A DNA stretch of 26,354 nt. Source: Pseudomonas sp. (lineage in GTDB: Bacteria; Pseudomonadota; Gammaproteobacteria; Pseudomonadales; Pseudomonadaceae). The notes beneath the pieces are model-generated. The model saw nothing but the letters and a program-made list of their open reading frames with translations. It was not told where the DNA came from and did not search any database. Each line of letters begins with the position of its first letter. The first letter of the stretch is position 1. Location: contig NZ_JASLAW010000241.1 in assembly GCF_030147005.1 (NCBI RefSeq), positions 1 through 26,354 on the forward strand. Direction: 5' to 3'. Made by a program: the position numbers and the translations under genes. Shown piece after piece: positions 1-7,217 of this stretch.

Positions 1-1141
1 GGCCGAAGCGCGAGATGCGACCGACCTGTACGCGGGCGCGGTCGGCTTCCAGGCACTCACGGACCTTCTCTTCCACGGCGCGCTGGTTCTTGGCCGGGGT
101 CATGTCGATGAAGTCGATGACGATCAGGCCGCCGATGTCGCGCAGGCGCAACTGACGGGCGATTTCTTCGGCGGCTTCAAGGTTGGTCTGCAGGGCGGTT
201 TCTTCGATGTCGCTGCCTTTGGTGGCGCGCGCCGAGTTGATGTCGATGGACACCAGGGCTTCGGTCGGATCGATGACGATGGAGCCGCCGGACGGCAGTT
301 CTACGACGCGCTGGAACGCGGTCTCGATCTGGCTTTCGATCTGGAAACGGTTGAACAGCGGCACGCTGTCTTCGTACAGCTTGATCTTGCTGGCGTACTG
401 CGGCATGACCTGGCGGATGAAGGTCAGGGCTTCGTCCTGGGCTTCAACGCTGTCGATCAGCACTTCGCCGATGTCCTGGCGCAGGTAATCGCGGATGGCG
501 CGGATGATCACGTTGCTTTCCTGGTAGATCAGGAATGGCGCGGAGCGATCCAGGGAGGCTTCTTTGATGGCGGTCCACAGTTGCAGCAGGTAGTCGAGGT
601 CCCACTGCATTTCTTCGCTGCTGCGGCCCAGGCCGGCAGTGCGCACGATCAGGCCCATGTCGGCCGGTGCGATCAGGCCGTTCAGCGCTTCACGCAGTTC
701 GTTGCGCTCTTCGCCTTCGATGCGACGGGAGATGCCGCCGGCACGCGGGTTGTTCGGCATCAGCACCAGGTAACGACCGGCCAGGCTGATGAAGGTGGTC
801 AGGGCGGCGCCCTTGTTGCCACGTTCTTCTTTCTCGACCTGAACGATCACTTCCTGGCCTTCGCTCAGGACGTCCTTGATGTTTACACGGCCTTCGGGGG
901 CCTTCTTGAAGTATTCGCGGGAGATTTCTTTGAGGGGCAGGAAGCCGTGGCGCTCGGAGCCGAAGTCGACAAAGGCAGCCTCAAGGCTTGGTTCGATGCG
1001 AGTAATACGGCCTTTATAGATGTTGGCCTTTTTTTGCTCGCGCGCACCGGATTCGATGTCCAGGTCGTAGAGGCGCTGGCCATCTACCAGTGCAACACGC
1101 AACTCTTCGGGTTGAGTTGCGTTAATCAGCATTCTTTTCAT
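1..1141 (-). CDS. rne: Ribonuclease E, N-terminal catalytic part (gene runs off the window start)
   Basis: Endoribonuclease that starts most mRNA decay and processes rRNA and tRNA; its C-terminal half, outside the window, scaffolds the degradosome. The visible 380 codons begin MKRMLINATQPEELRVALVD and cover the S1 RNA-binding domain (about residues 35-125), the 5' sensor region and most of the DNase I-like catalytic domain. The two metal-binding aspartates are visible: about D300 in DINSARAT and D343 in VIDFIDM, equivalent to E. coli D303 and D346. The zinc-link cysteines and C-terminal scaffold lie beyond position 1. The ATG at 1141 gives the family's conserved N-terminus. Shine-Dalgarno pairing is poor and a perfect hairpin sits just upstream, as expected for a message under leader-dependent autoregulation (known for E. 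coli rne). Divergent from rluC, as in enterobacteria. Confidence 0.97.
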   Translation of the reverse strand, partial: MKRMLINATQPEELRVALVDGQRLYDLDIESGAREQKKANIYKGRITRIEPSLEAAFVDFGSERHGFLPLKEISREYFKKAPEGRVNIKDVLSEGQEVIVQVEKEERGNKGAALTTFISLAGRYLVLMPNNPRAGGISRRIEGEERNELREALNGLIAPADMGLIVRTAGLGRSSEEMQWDLDYLLQLWTAIKEASLDRSAPFLIYQESNVIIRAIRDYLRQDIGEVLIDSVEAQDEALTFIRQVMPQYASKIKLYEDSVPLFNRFQIESQIETAFQRVVELPSGGSIVIDPTEALVSIDINSARATKGSDIEETALQTNLEAAEEIARQLRLRDIGGLIVIDFIDMTPAKNQRAVEEKVRECLEADRARVQVGRISRFG

Positions 1142-1899
1142 GTTGTACCGTCGGTTTCCGGGCTGCCGGAAACGGCGTTCGGCACACACGACTTCTCACG
1201 GTCGGTGTCAGGTGCGTCAAGAGTGGTTGGCCACTCCAGTGTCCAGCAAAACCTGCCAATTGGGCGGGTATCGCGACGGACGCGTCCTGCTTGTTAGCGG
1301 TGGTGACAAAAGCACCACTTCAACAAAAGCTAAGGTCAGGAGGAGGAATCAACCGGCGACTGTGGACGAGATGAAGCGTCTAAATATAAGCCTAGTGCTA
1401 CACGGTCCGACGGTTGTGCATCTCCACCCTACACGTATCCCTGATAATTCGGGTGCTGCCGCGCGCAGAATCCGCAGCGGGTTGGCATTTACCGTGTTCT
1501 CCAAAGGGGAGTCCACGCTCATGGCTAAACAAGACTAGGTGTGGGCGACTGCGCTCTCACTCAGCTCTTAACAGGCGTTGTTTCCGAAGCATTCGCCATG
1601 GTCTGGCACGAGACTGACTGCACTTTGTGAACTGGCCGTAAATATCGGCGCGCAAGGCGAGTATTCACTCTGCTTTGCGTACTCGCTTCAGGCCTCATGT
1701 CACCTGCGCTTGTTACAATCTCAAGCCTTCCAAGGTGGCGAACGCCCCGTAGGACGGCCTCGCGTCCTGATGAATTGCGATGGTCAGGGCCGGCAGTTTG
1801 CCGCAAGTCCTCTGTCCAAGCCGCTTTTGGCGGCGTTCGCGACTATAGCAGCAATGATTAAGTGCTTCAATTCCATAAAAAATTGTTATCATCGCCGCC
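1142..1899 (-). promoter_or_regulatory. rne-rluC divergent intergenic region, probably the long rne leader
   Basis: 758 bases without a credible protein gene; the short reading frames here lack ribosome-binding sites and family resemblance. In E. coli the rne mRNA has a leader of several hundred bases whose hairpins let RNase E control its own message, so most of this stretch probably serves that role on the minus strand. Stem-loops visible include GTTTCCGG/CCGGAAAC (1154-1173), GTGGTG/CACCAC (1300-1318), the palindrome GGACGCGTCC (1278-1287) and GCCGC/GCGGC (1820-1834). I could not pick a convincing rne promoter by eye. A TATCAT box at 1887-1892, with no clear -35, lies only 8 bases before the rluC start. 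Confidence 0.5.
1154..1173 (-). promoter_or_regulatory. Hairpin just upstream of the rne start codon
   Basis: Perfect 8-bp stem GTTTCCGG / CCGGAAAC with a 4-base loop, ending 12 bases before the rne ATG on the minus strand. It occupies the zone where a Shine-Dalgarno sequence would be, so it may limit ribosome access or be a site sensed by RNase E. The role is inferred from the E. coli rne leader precedent; the stem itself is directly visible. Confidence 0.5.
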
Positions 1900-2859
1900 A
1901 TGACGACTACCGCCCCCCAGACCCCCAGCGTCCAGCTGCTCGAGGTCTCGCCGGAATATGCCGGCCAACGCATCGATAATTTTCTCCTGGCCAGGCTCAA
2001 AGGCGTGCCCAAGACCTTGATTTACCGCATCCTGCGCAAAGGCGAAGTGCGCGTGAACAAAGGCCGGATCAAGCCCGAGTACAAGTTGCAGGCGGGCGAC
2101 ATTGTCCGCGTGCCGCCCGTACGTGTGCCTGAGCGCGATGAGCCGGTGCCGCTGGCTCAGGGCCTGTTGCAGCGCCTGGAAGCGTCGATTGTCTTTGAAG
2201 ACAACAAGCTGATCGTGATCAACAAGCCTTGCGGCATTGCGGTGCATGGCGGCAGCGGCTTGAATTACGGCGTGATCGAAGCTTTTCGTCAGTTGCGCCC
2301 CGATGCCAAGGAGCTGGAGCTGGTCCATCGACTGGACCGCGACACCTCGGGCCTGTTGATGATCGCCAAGAAGCGCAGCATGTTGCGCCACTTGCACACC
2401 GCCCTGCGCGGCGACGGCGTGGACAAGCGCTACATGGCGCTGGTGCGTGGCAACTGGGCCAGCTCGATCAAGAGCGTGCGGGCGCCGTTGCAGAAGAGCA
2501 ACCTGCGCTCCGGTGAGCGCATGGTGGAAGTGGACGAGGAGGGCAAAGAAGCCCTGACCCTGTTCAAGGTGCTGCGCCGCTTCGGCGATTTCGCCACCAT
2601 GGTCGAGGCCAAGCCGGTTACCGGGCGTACCCACCAGATCCGCGTGCACACCCTGCACGCCGGCCACTGCATTGCCGGTGATACCAAATACGGCGACGAG
2701 GGTTTTTCCAAGGAAATTCGCGACCTGGGCGGCAAGCGCCTGTTTCTGCACGCCTATATGCTTACCGTGCCGCTGCCCGATGGTGGCGAGCTGAAGTTGC
2801 AGGCGCCGGTCGATGAGATGTGGGCCAAGACCGTGGAGCGTTTGAGTGTCGCACCTTGA
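1900..2859 (+). CDS. rluC: 23S rRNA pseudouridine(955/2504/2580) synthase RluC
   Basis: Converts three uridines of 23S rRNA to pseudouridine. The 319-residue protein has an S4 RNA-binding domain at about residues 20-75 (QRIDNFLL...GDIVRVPPV) and a RluA-type catalytic domain with the signature HRLDRDTSG, whose catalytic aspartate is D146 (E. coli RluC D144). KPVTGRTHQIRVH is the second family motif. The ATG at 1900 gives the usual N-terminus, but no Shine-Dalgarno sequence precedes it, so a very short or absent leader is possible. The stop codon overlaps the GTG start of the downstream HAD gene by 14 bases, implying translational coupling. RluA was considered, but RluA is shorter and lacks the S4 domain. 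Confidence 0.96.
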   Translation: MTTTAPQTPSVQLLEVSPEYAGQRIDNFLLARLKGVPKTLIYRILRKGEVRVNKGRIKPEYKLQAGDIVRVPPVRVPERDEPVPLAQGLLQRLEASIVFEDNKLIVINKPCGIAVHGGSGLNYGVIEAFRQLRPDAKELELVHRLDRDTSGLLMIAKKRSMLRHLHTALRGDGVDKRYMALVRGNWASSIKSVRAPLQKSNLRSGERMVEVDEEGKEALTLFKVLRRFGDFATMVEAKPVTGRTHQIRVHTLHAGHCIAGDTKYGDEGFSKEIRDLGGKRLFLHAYMLTVPLPDGGELKLQAPVDEMWAKTVERLSVAP

Positions 2860-3508
2860 TTACAAGCTGCTGATCTTCGACTGGGACGGAACGCTGGCCA
2901 ACTCCATAGGGCGGATTGTCGAATCGATGCACGTGGCCTCGACTCGCTCCGGCTTCGAGCCGTGCAGCGATCTGGCAGTCAAGGGCATTATCGGTCTGGG
3001 TTTGCCTGAGGCCATCCGCACCCTGTACCCGCAGATTGATGACACGCAACTGGTCGCGTTTCGACAGCACTACGCGGACCATTACATCGCTCTTGAAGCA
3101 GAGCCTTCCCCACTGTTTGACGGTGTGAGGCAATCCCTGGAGGCGTTCCGTGACCAGGGCTATTACCTTGCCGTGGCCACCGGCAAGGCTCGGCGCGGGC
3201 TCGATCGTGTGCTCAAGGCCCATGGCTGGGACGATTATTTCGACATTACCCGTGCCGCGGATGAAACCGCCAGCAAACCCCACCCTCTGATGCTGGAGCA
3301 GATCCTGGCTCACTGCGGTGTAGCGCCGCGTCAGGCATTGATGGTGGGGGACGCGTCCTTCGACCTGATGATGGCGCGCAATGCCGGCATGGACAGCGTG
3401 GCAGTCAGCTACGGCGCCCAGGCGGCCGAAGCCTTGCAGCAATATGAGCCCAGGCTGACGATTGATCATTTTTCTGAACTGCAGGCCTGGCTCGGTCGGG
3501 CTCAATAA
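2846..3508 (+). CDS. HAD-superfamily phosphatase, phosphoglycolate-phosphatase-like
   Basis: A 220-residue haloacid-dehalogenase-type hydrolase. All four motifs are present: motif I FDWDGT with nucleophile D12 and acid/base D14, motif II around VATGKARRG, motif III lysine in SKPHPLM, and motif IV MVGDASFDLMMARNAG supplying the metal-binding acidic residues. The helical cap between motifs I and II is of the Gph/PGMB kind, so a small phosphomonoester is the likely substrate; the physiological one cannot be read from sequence. The start is a GTG inside the end of rluC with GGAG at 2834-2837. The position between rluC and sppA is, as I recall, conserved in Pseudomonas. Confidence 0.88.
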   Translation: MSHLDYKLLIFDWDGTLANSIGRIVESMHVASTRSGFEPCSDLAVKGIIGLGLPEAIRTLYPQIDDTQLVAFRQHYADHYIALEAEPSPLFDGVRQSLEAFRDQGYYLAVATGKARRGLDRVLKAHGWDDYFDITRAADETASKPHPLMLEQILAHCGVAPRQALMVGDASFDLMMARNAGMDSVAVSYGAQAAEALQQYEPRLTIDHFSELQAWLGRAQ

Positions 3509-3529
3509 GTCTTTGCTGGGGTTAATGGC

Positions 3530-4513
3530 ATGAGTGACGAGTGGAAAGCGCCTGAAAAGGCCGATAACAGCGACGACAAAAGCTGGAAGTTGCTGGAAAA
3601 GACCCTGCTGGCCAGCGTGCAGGAGCAGCGTCGCTCGCGGCGTTGGGGGATTTTCTTCAAGCTGCTGACCTTTGTTTACCTGCTGGGCATGCTGGCGTTG
3701 TTCAGCCCGTTGATGGACATGGAAAAAAGCGCCGCCCGTGGCAGCAACTACACCGCCTTGATCGAGGTGCGCGGGGTCATTGCCGACAAAGAACCGGCCA
3801 GCGCCGACAATATCGTCAGCAGCTTGCGCGCCGCGTTCGAAGACCCCAAGGTCAAAGGGGTGATTCTGCGCATCAACAGTCCGGGCGGCAGCCCTGTGCA
3901 GTCGGGTTATGTGTACGACGAGATTCGCCGTCTGCGCGCCCTGCATCCGGATACCAAGCTTTATGCGGTGATCTCGGACCTGGGCGCTTCGGGTGCCTAT
4001 TACATTGCCAGCGCCGCTGACCAGATCTATGCGGACAAGGCCAGCCTGGTGGGCTCCATTGGCGTGACGGCGGCAGGCTACGGCTTTGTCGGCACCATGG
4101 AGAAGCTAGGGGTGGAGCGTCGCACCTATACGTCGGGCGAGCATAAGGCGTTCCTCGACCCGTTCCAGCCGCAGAAGGCCGATGAGACCCAGTTCTGGCA
4201 GGGGGTGCTCGACACCACCCACCGTCAGTTCATTGCCAGCGTCAAGCAAGGCCGTGGCGATCGGCTGAAGGATAAGGAGCATCCGGAGCTGTTCTCCGGG
4301 CTTGTGTGGTCGGGTGAGCAGGCATTGCCGCTGGGCTTGGTCGATGGCCTGGGCAGTGCCAGTTCGGTGGCGCGGGATGTGATTGGCGAGAAGGAGTTGG
4401 TGGATTTCACGGTTGAGGAATCGCCGTTTGATCGCTTCTCCAAGAAGCTGGGTGCCAGCGTTGCGGAGAAGCTGGCGCTGTATATGGGTTTTCAAGGCCC
4501 GACATTGCGCTGA
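3530..4513 (+). CDS. sppA: Signal peptide peptidase SppA, short (single-domain) S49 type
   Basis: Membrane-anchored serine protease thought to degrade cleaved signal peptides in the periplasmic face of the inner membrane. Of 327 residues, 1-38 are charged and cytoplasmic, about 40-63 (WGIFFKLLTFVYLLGMLALF) form one membrane segment, and the rest is the protease domain. The Ser-Lys dyad is visible: S154 in GASGAYY and K206 in TSGEHK, 52 residues apart, the same spacing as the S147/K199 pair of Bacillus SppA. This is the half-length form, not the duplicated E. coli type. A weak ribosome site (GGGG, 3519-3522) precedes the ATG. A REPIN follows the stop codon and no protein gene continues in the same direction. 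Confidence 0.93.
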   Translation: MSDEWKAPEKADNSDDKSWKLLEKTLLASVQEQRRSRRWGIFFKLLTFVYLLGMLALFSPLMDMEKSAARGSNYTALIEVRGVIADKEPASADNIVSSLRAAFEDPKVKGVILRINSPGGSPVQSGYVYDEIRRLRALHPDTKLYAVISDLGASGAYYIASAADQIYADKASLVGSIGVTAAGYGFVGTMEKLGVERRTYTSGEHKAFLDPFQPQKADETQFWQGVLDTTHRQFIASVKQGRGDRLKDKEHPELFSGLVWSGEQALPLGLVDGLGSASSVARDVIGEKELVDFTVEESPFDRFSKKLGASVAEKLALYMGFQGPTLR

Positions 4514-4538
4514 TATTCCAGCGTTGACGCCGTTCAAA

Positions 4539-4630
4539 ATGTGGGAGCGGGCTTGCTCGCGAATGCAATGGATCGGTCACCATCTTTAGTGACTGACCCT
4601 CCGCATTTGCGAGCAAGCCTGCTCCCACAT
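4539..4630. repeat. REPIN-type inverted repeat
   Basis: Two 28-base arms, ATGTGGGAGCGGGCTTGCTC... at 4539-4566 and its near-perfect reverse complement at 4603-4630 (26 of 28 match), flank a centre with a smaller stem GGTCAC/GTGAC. This is the REP-doublet layout of fluorescent pseudomonads. It lies between the convergent genes sppA and maf, where it can act as a transcript end or stabiliser. The same arm recurs at 22987 and 24881. Confidence 0.9.
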
Positions 4631-4647
4631 TTAGTTTCAGGGTGGGC

Positions 4648-5226
4648 TTAAGGGATTTGTATGCCTTCAGCCAGCAGCATATCCACCAGTCGAATCAGTG
4701 GCAGTCCTATCAAGCTGGTCGCATCCGGCCCTTCGGTACTCTGGAACAGGCTCACACCCAGTCCCTCGGCCTTGAAGCTACCCGCACAGTCATACGGCTG
4801 CTCGATCCGCAAATAACGTTCGATGCGTTCGGCATCCAGTTCGCGCATGTGCACGGTAAAGGGAACGCAGTCGACCTGGCAGTGCCCTGTCTCGCTATTG
4901 AGCAGCGCCAACCCGGTAAGAAAGCTCACGCGCTTGCCACTGGCGGCCAATAATTGTTCGCGGGCGTTCTCGAAGGTGTGAGGCTTGCCGATAATGCGGC
5001 CTTCCAGCGCGGCGACTTGGTCTGAACCGATGATCAGATGCCCGGGATGACGGGCAGCCAGGGCGCGCGCCTTATGTTCGGCCAGGCGCTTGACCAGCTC
5101 CACGGCGGATTCATTTGCACGGTGGCTTTCATCGATATCCGGCGCGCTGCAGATGAACGGCAAGTGCAGGCGGCTCAGTAATTCCCGGCGATAAACCGAG
5201 CTGGACGCGAGTAATAAAGGCAGCAT
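4648..5226 (-). CDS. maf: Maf-family nucleotide pyrophosphatase, YceF (m7GTP) type
   Basis: House-cleaning pyrophosphatase that hydrolyses modified or non-canonical nucleoside triphosphates to the monophosphate. The 192-residue protein begins MLPLLLASSSVYRRELLSRL; the S-S-x-x-R element near residues 8-13 and GSDQVAALEG near 70 with GKP are hallmarks, and CAGSFKAEG and GLPLIRL close the fold. Resemblance across the length is to E. coli YceF (7-methyl-GTP pyrophosphatase) rather than YhdE (dTTP/UTP), and the position beside yceD-rpmF-plsX is the same as yceF in E. coli. I chose the ATG at 5226 because it gives the family N-terminus and is preceded by GAGGAG; upstream in-frame codons extend through the yceD promoter region. 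Confidence 0.93.
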   Translation of the reverse strand: MLPLLLASSSVYRRELLSRLHLPFICSAPDIDESHRANESAVELVKRLAEHKARALAARHPGHLIIGSDQVAALEGRIIGKPHTFENAREQLLAASGKRVSFLTGLALLNSETGHCQVDCVPFTVHMRELDAERIERYLRIEQPYDCAGSFKAEGLGVSLFQSTEGPDATSLIGLPLIRLVDMLLAEGIQIP

Positions 5227-5294
5227 AGACGTCTCCTCAAGACAGCCGCCGATTCTAGCGGCGTGACCGGCTGACGCACAGGGCTGAATTTCCT

Positions 5295-5322
5295 TTGACA
5301 TGGCTGGGGGCATCCCTATAAT
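5295..5322 (+). promoter_or_regulatory. Consensus sigma-70 promoter for yceD-rpmF-plsX
   Basis: Perfect -35 TTGACA (5295-5300) and perfect -10 TATAAT (5317-5322) separated by 16 bases. Transcription would begin about 5328-5330, only 2-4 bases before the yceD ATG at 5332, giving an essentially leaderless message. The match is directly seen; the start site is inferred from normal promoter geometry. Confidence 0.85.
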
Positions 5323-5331
5323 GCTGCGCCT

Positions 5332-5862
5332 ATGTTGAATGACCCGATTCCACCTCACGTTGACCCGCGCAAATTGGCTGATCGTGGCACTTCCCTTCAA
5401 GGTGAATTGCTGCTGGCCGATTTGGAGAGACTCTGCGACCCGCTTTCCGACACTGTCGGTACGGTGCAGGCCAAATTCGTTTTTGAACGAGATGAACGTA
5501 AGTCTGTGGTAATCCACAGTATTATCGACACCGAAGTCAAGATGGTCTGCCAGCGTTGTCTTGAGCTGGTCACCCTGCCGATCCACAGCGAGTGCAGTTA
5601 TGCCGTGGTGAAGGAGGGTGCGAATACCCAGTCGTTGCCGAAAGGTTATGACGTGCTGGAACTGGGCGAAGATCCTTTGGATCTGCATGCACTGATCGAG
5701 GAGGAGCTTTTGCTCGCCTTGCCCATTGTGCCTGCTCATCATCCGGAAGAATGCCAGCAGCCGGCGGGCCTCGATGACGAGCCCGAACCGAGCGAGGACG
5801 AGGTAACGCGGTCCAACCCGTTCAGTGTATTGGCGCAGTTAAAGCGTGACCCAAACGTTTAG
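5332..5862 (+). CDS. yceD: YceD family protein (DUF177), 23S rRNA accumulation protein
   Basis: Small acidic protein of 176 residues that in many bacteria is encoded directly upstream of ribosomal protein L32 and is linked to 23S rRNA accumulation. It contains the family's CQRC pair (residues 73-76), an acidic stretch with LPIVP around 130, and a C-terminus ending in NPFSVLAQLKRD, matching the NPFAVLASLKRK of E. coli YceD. The start aligns with the E. coli start, and there is no room for a Shine-Dalgarno site because the -10 box lies 10 bases upstream, so translation probably begins on a near-leaderless mRNA. rpmF follows 13 bases later. Confidence 0.92.
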   Translation: MLNDPIPPHVDPRKLADRGTSLQGELLLADLERLCDPLSDTVGTVQAKFVFERDERKSVVIHSIIDTEVKMVCQRCLELVTLPIHSECSYAVVKEGANTQSLPKGYDVLELGEDPLDLHALIEEELLLALPIVPAHHPEECQQPAGLDDEPEPSEDEVTRSNPFSVLAQLKRDPNV

Positions 5863-5875
5863 GAGTTAATCAATT

Positions 5876-6058
5876 ATGGCTGTTCAGCAGAACAAAAAAT
5901 CCCGCTCCGCCCGTGACATGCGTCGTTCGCACGACGCTCTCGAGGCTAGCACCCTGTCCGTGGAAAAGACCACTGGTGAAGTTCACCTGCGTCACCACGT
6001 ATCGCCAGAAGGCGTATACCGTGGCCGTAAAGTGATCGACAAGGGCGCTGACGAGTAA
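5876..6058 (+). CDS. rpmF: 50S ribosomal protein L32
   Basis: The 60-residue basic protein ([20 protein letters not shown]...) has the L32 N-terminal signature and ends [17 protein letters not shown]. It has no CxxC zinc motif, as is usual for the gamma-proteobacterial form. A good ribosome site AGGAG at 5861-5865 lies in TTAGGAGTTAATCAATT; this segment also resembles the acpP ribosome site. It is co-transcribed with yceD and plsX, the classical arrangement coupling ribosome and phospholipid synthesis. Confidence 0.97.
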
Positions 6059-6062
6059 TCAC

Positions 6063-7073
6063 TTGTCCGCTCAAGTCATCGCGATTGACGCAATGGGCGG
6101 GGACTTCGGTCCCCGCAGCATTGTTCAGGCCTGCATTGCCAGCCTGTCTGCTACGCCCTCGCTGCACCTGACCCTCGTCGGTCAACCCTCCTTACTTGAA
6201 GAATTGATTGCCAGCCATCCGGCAGTGGATCGCGCGCGCCTGACTGTCACAGCGGCCAGCGAAACCATCACCATGGACGAAAAACCGGCGGCGGCCCTGC
6301 GCGGCAAGCCCGACTCGTCCATGCGCGTGGCGTTGCAATTATTGCGCGACGGCAAGGTGCAAGCCTGTGTCAGCGCCGGCAATACGGGCGCGCTGATGGC
6401 CTTGTCGCGGCATGTGCTCAAGACGCTGCCCGGCATTGACCGGCCGGCGATGGTGGCGGCGATTCCGACGCAGGAAGGTTATTGCCAACTGCTGGATCTG
6501 GGCGCGAACGTCGATTGCACTGCCGAGCACCTGCTGCAGTTCGCTGTGATGGGCTCGGTGGCGGCGCAAGCGTTGGGTGTGGCGCGGCCGCGAGTGGCCT
6601 TGCTGAATATCGGCACCGAAGACATCAAGGGCAACCAGCAGGTCAAGCTCGCCGCAGCATTGCTGCAGGGCGCGCGGGGCTTGAACTACATCGGCTTTGT
6701 CGAAGGTGACGGTGTGTACCGTGGCGAAGCGGATGTGGTGGTGTGCGACGGGTTTGTCGGCAATATCCTGCTCAAATCCAGCGAAGGCTTGGCCTCCATG
6801 ATCGCCACGCGTATCGAAGCGCTGTTCAAGCAGAACCTGATGTCGCGTGCGGTCGGCGCCCTGGCGCTGCCATTGATGCGCCGTCTGCAGGCCGACCTGG
6901 CACCGGCCCGGCACAACGGTGCGAGCTTTCTTGGCTTGCAGGGCATCGTGGTGAAAAGCCATGGCTCGGCCGGGGTGCAGGGCTTCCAGAGCGCCATTGC
7001 GCGAGCCTTGATCGAGATCCAGGAGAATCTGCCGCAACGCTTGCACGGTCGTCTGGAGGATCTGTTGCTTTAG
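6063..7073 (+). CDS. plsX: Phosphate acyltransferase PlsX
   Basis: Peripheral membrane enzyme that converts acyl-ACP and phosphate to acyl-phosphate, the donor for the first acylation of glycerol-3-phosphate. The 336-residue protein opens with IAIDAMGGDFGP and has the family motifs SAGNTGALMA (about 106-115), LLDLGANVDC and KSHGSAGVQGF. The start is a TTG at 6063, 4 bases after the rpmF stop; no in-frame ATG fits before the conserved motif, and the short spacing suggests coupling to rpmF. A hairpin and a 144-base gap follow before fabD. Confidence 0.95.
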   Translation: MSAQVIAIDAMGGDFGPRSIVQACIASLSATPSLHLTLVGQPSLLEELIASHPAVDRARLTVTAASETITMDEKPAAALRGKPDSSMRVALQLLRDGKVQACVSAGNTGALMALSRHVLKTLPGIDRPAMVAAIPTQEGYCQLLDLGANVDCTAEHLLQFAVMGSVAAQALGVARPRVALLNIGTEDIKGNQQVKLAAALLQGARGLNYIGFVEGDGVYRGEADVVVCDGFVGNILLKSSEGLASMIATRIEALFKQNLMSRAVGALALPLMRRLQADLAPARHNGASFLGLQGIVVKSHGSAGVQGFQSAIARALIEIQENLPQRLHGRLEDLLL

Positions 7074-7079
7074 GCGAAT

Positions 7080-7110
7080 TGGCCGGGGAGTGCTTAAATG
7101 TGACCGGCCA
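7080..7110 (+). promoter_or_regulatory. Stem-loop in the plsX-fabD gap
   Basis: TGGCCGG (7080-7086) pairs with CCGGCCA (7104-7110) over a 17-base loop. No run of T follows, so it is not a standard Rho-independent terminator. It may stabilise or attenuate the transcript between plsX and fabD. Low confidence in any function. Confidence 0.35.
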
Positions 7111-7217
7111 GTTCAATTGACCATCCAATCTGTCAGTTTCGTGCGCTCCCGTCTTGGTTTTCACCTCAAGATCGGCAGCGACCATTTTTGACGACCCGAT
7201 CATTAGGGGCTTGTTAT

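Noticed and set aside
581..1297. 238-residue plus-strand frame opposite rne
   Set aside because: RNase E on the other strand is unambiguous over 581-1141; the frame is its mirror image.
1140..2012. Short frames in the rne-rluC gap
   Set aside because: No ribosome sites and no recognisable products; the region is better explained as an mRNA leader.
2762..3946. 394-residue minus-strand frame opposite the HAD and sppA genes
   Set aside because: Crosses two well-supported genes, has no ribosome site and shows no family motif.
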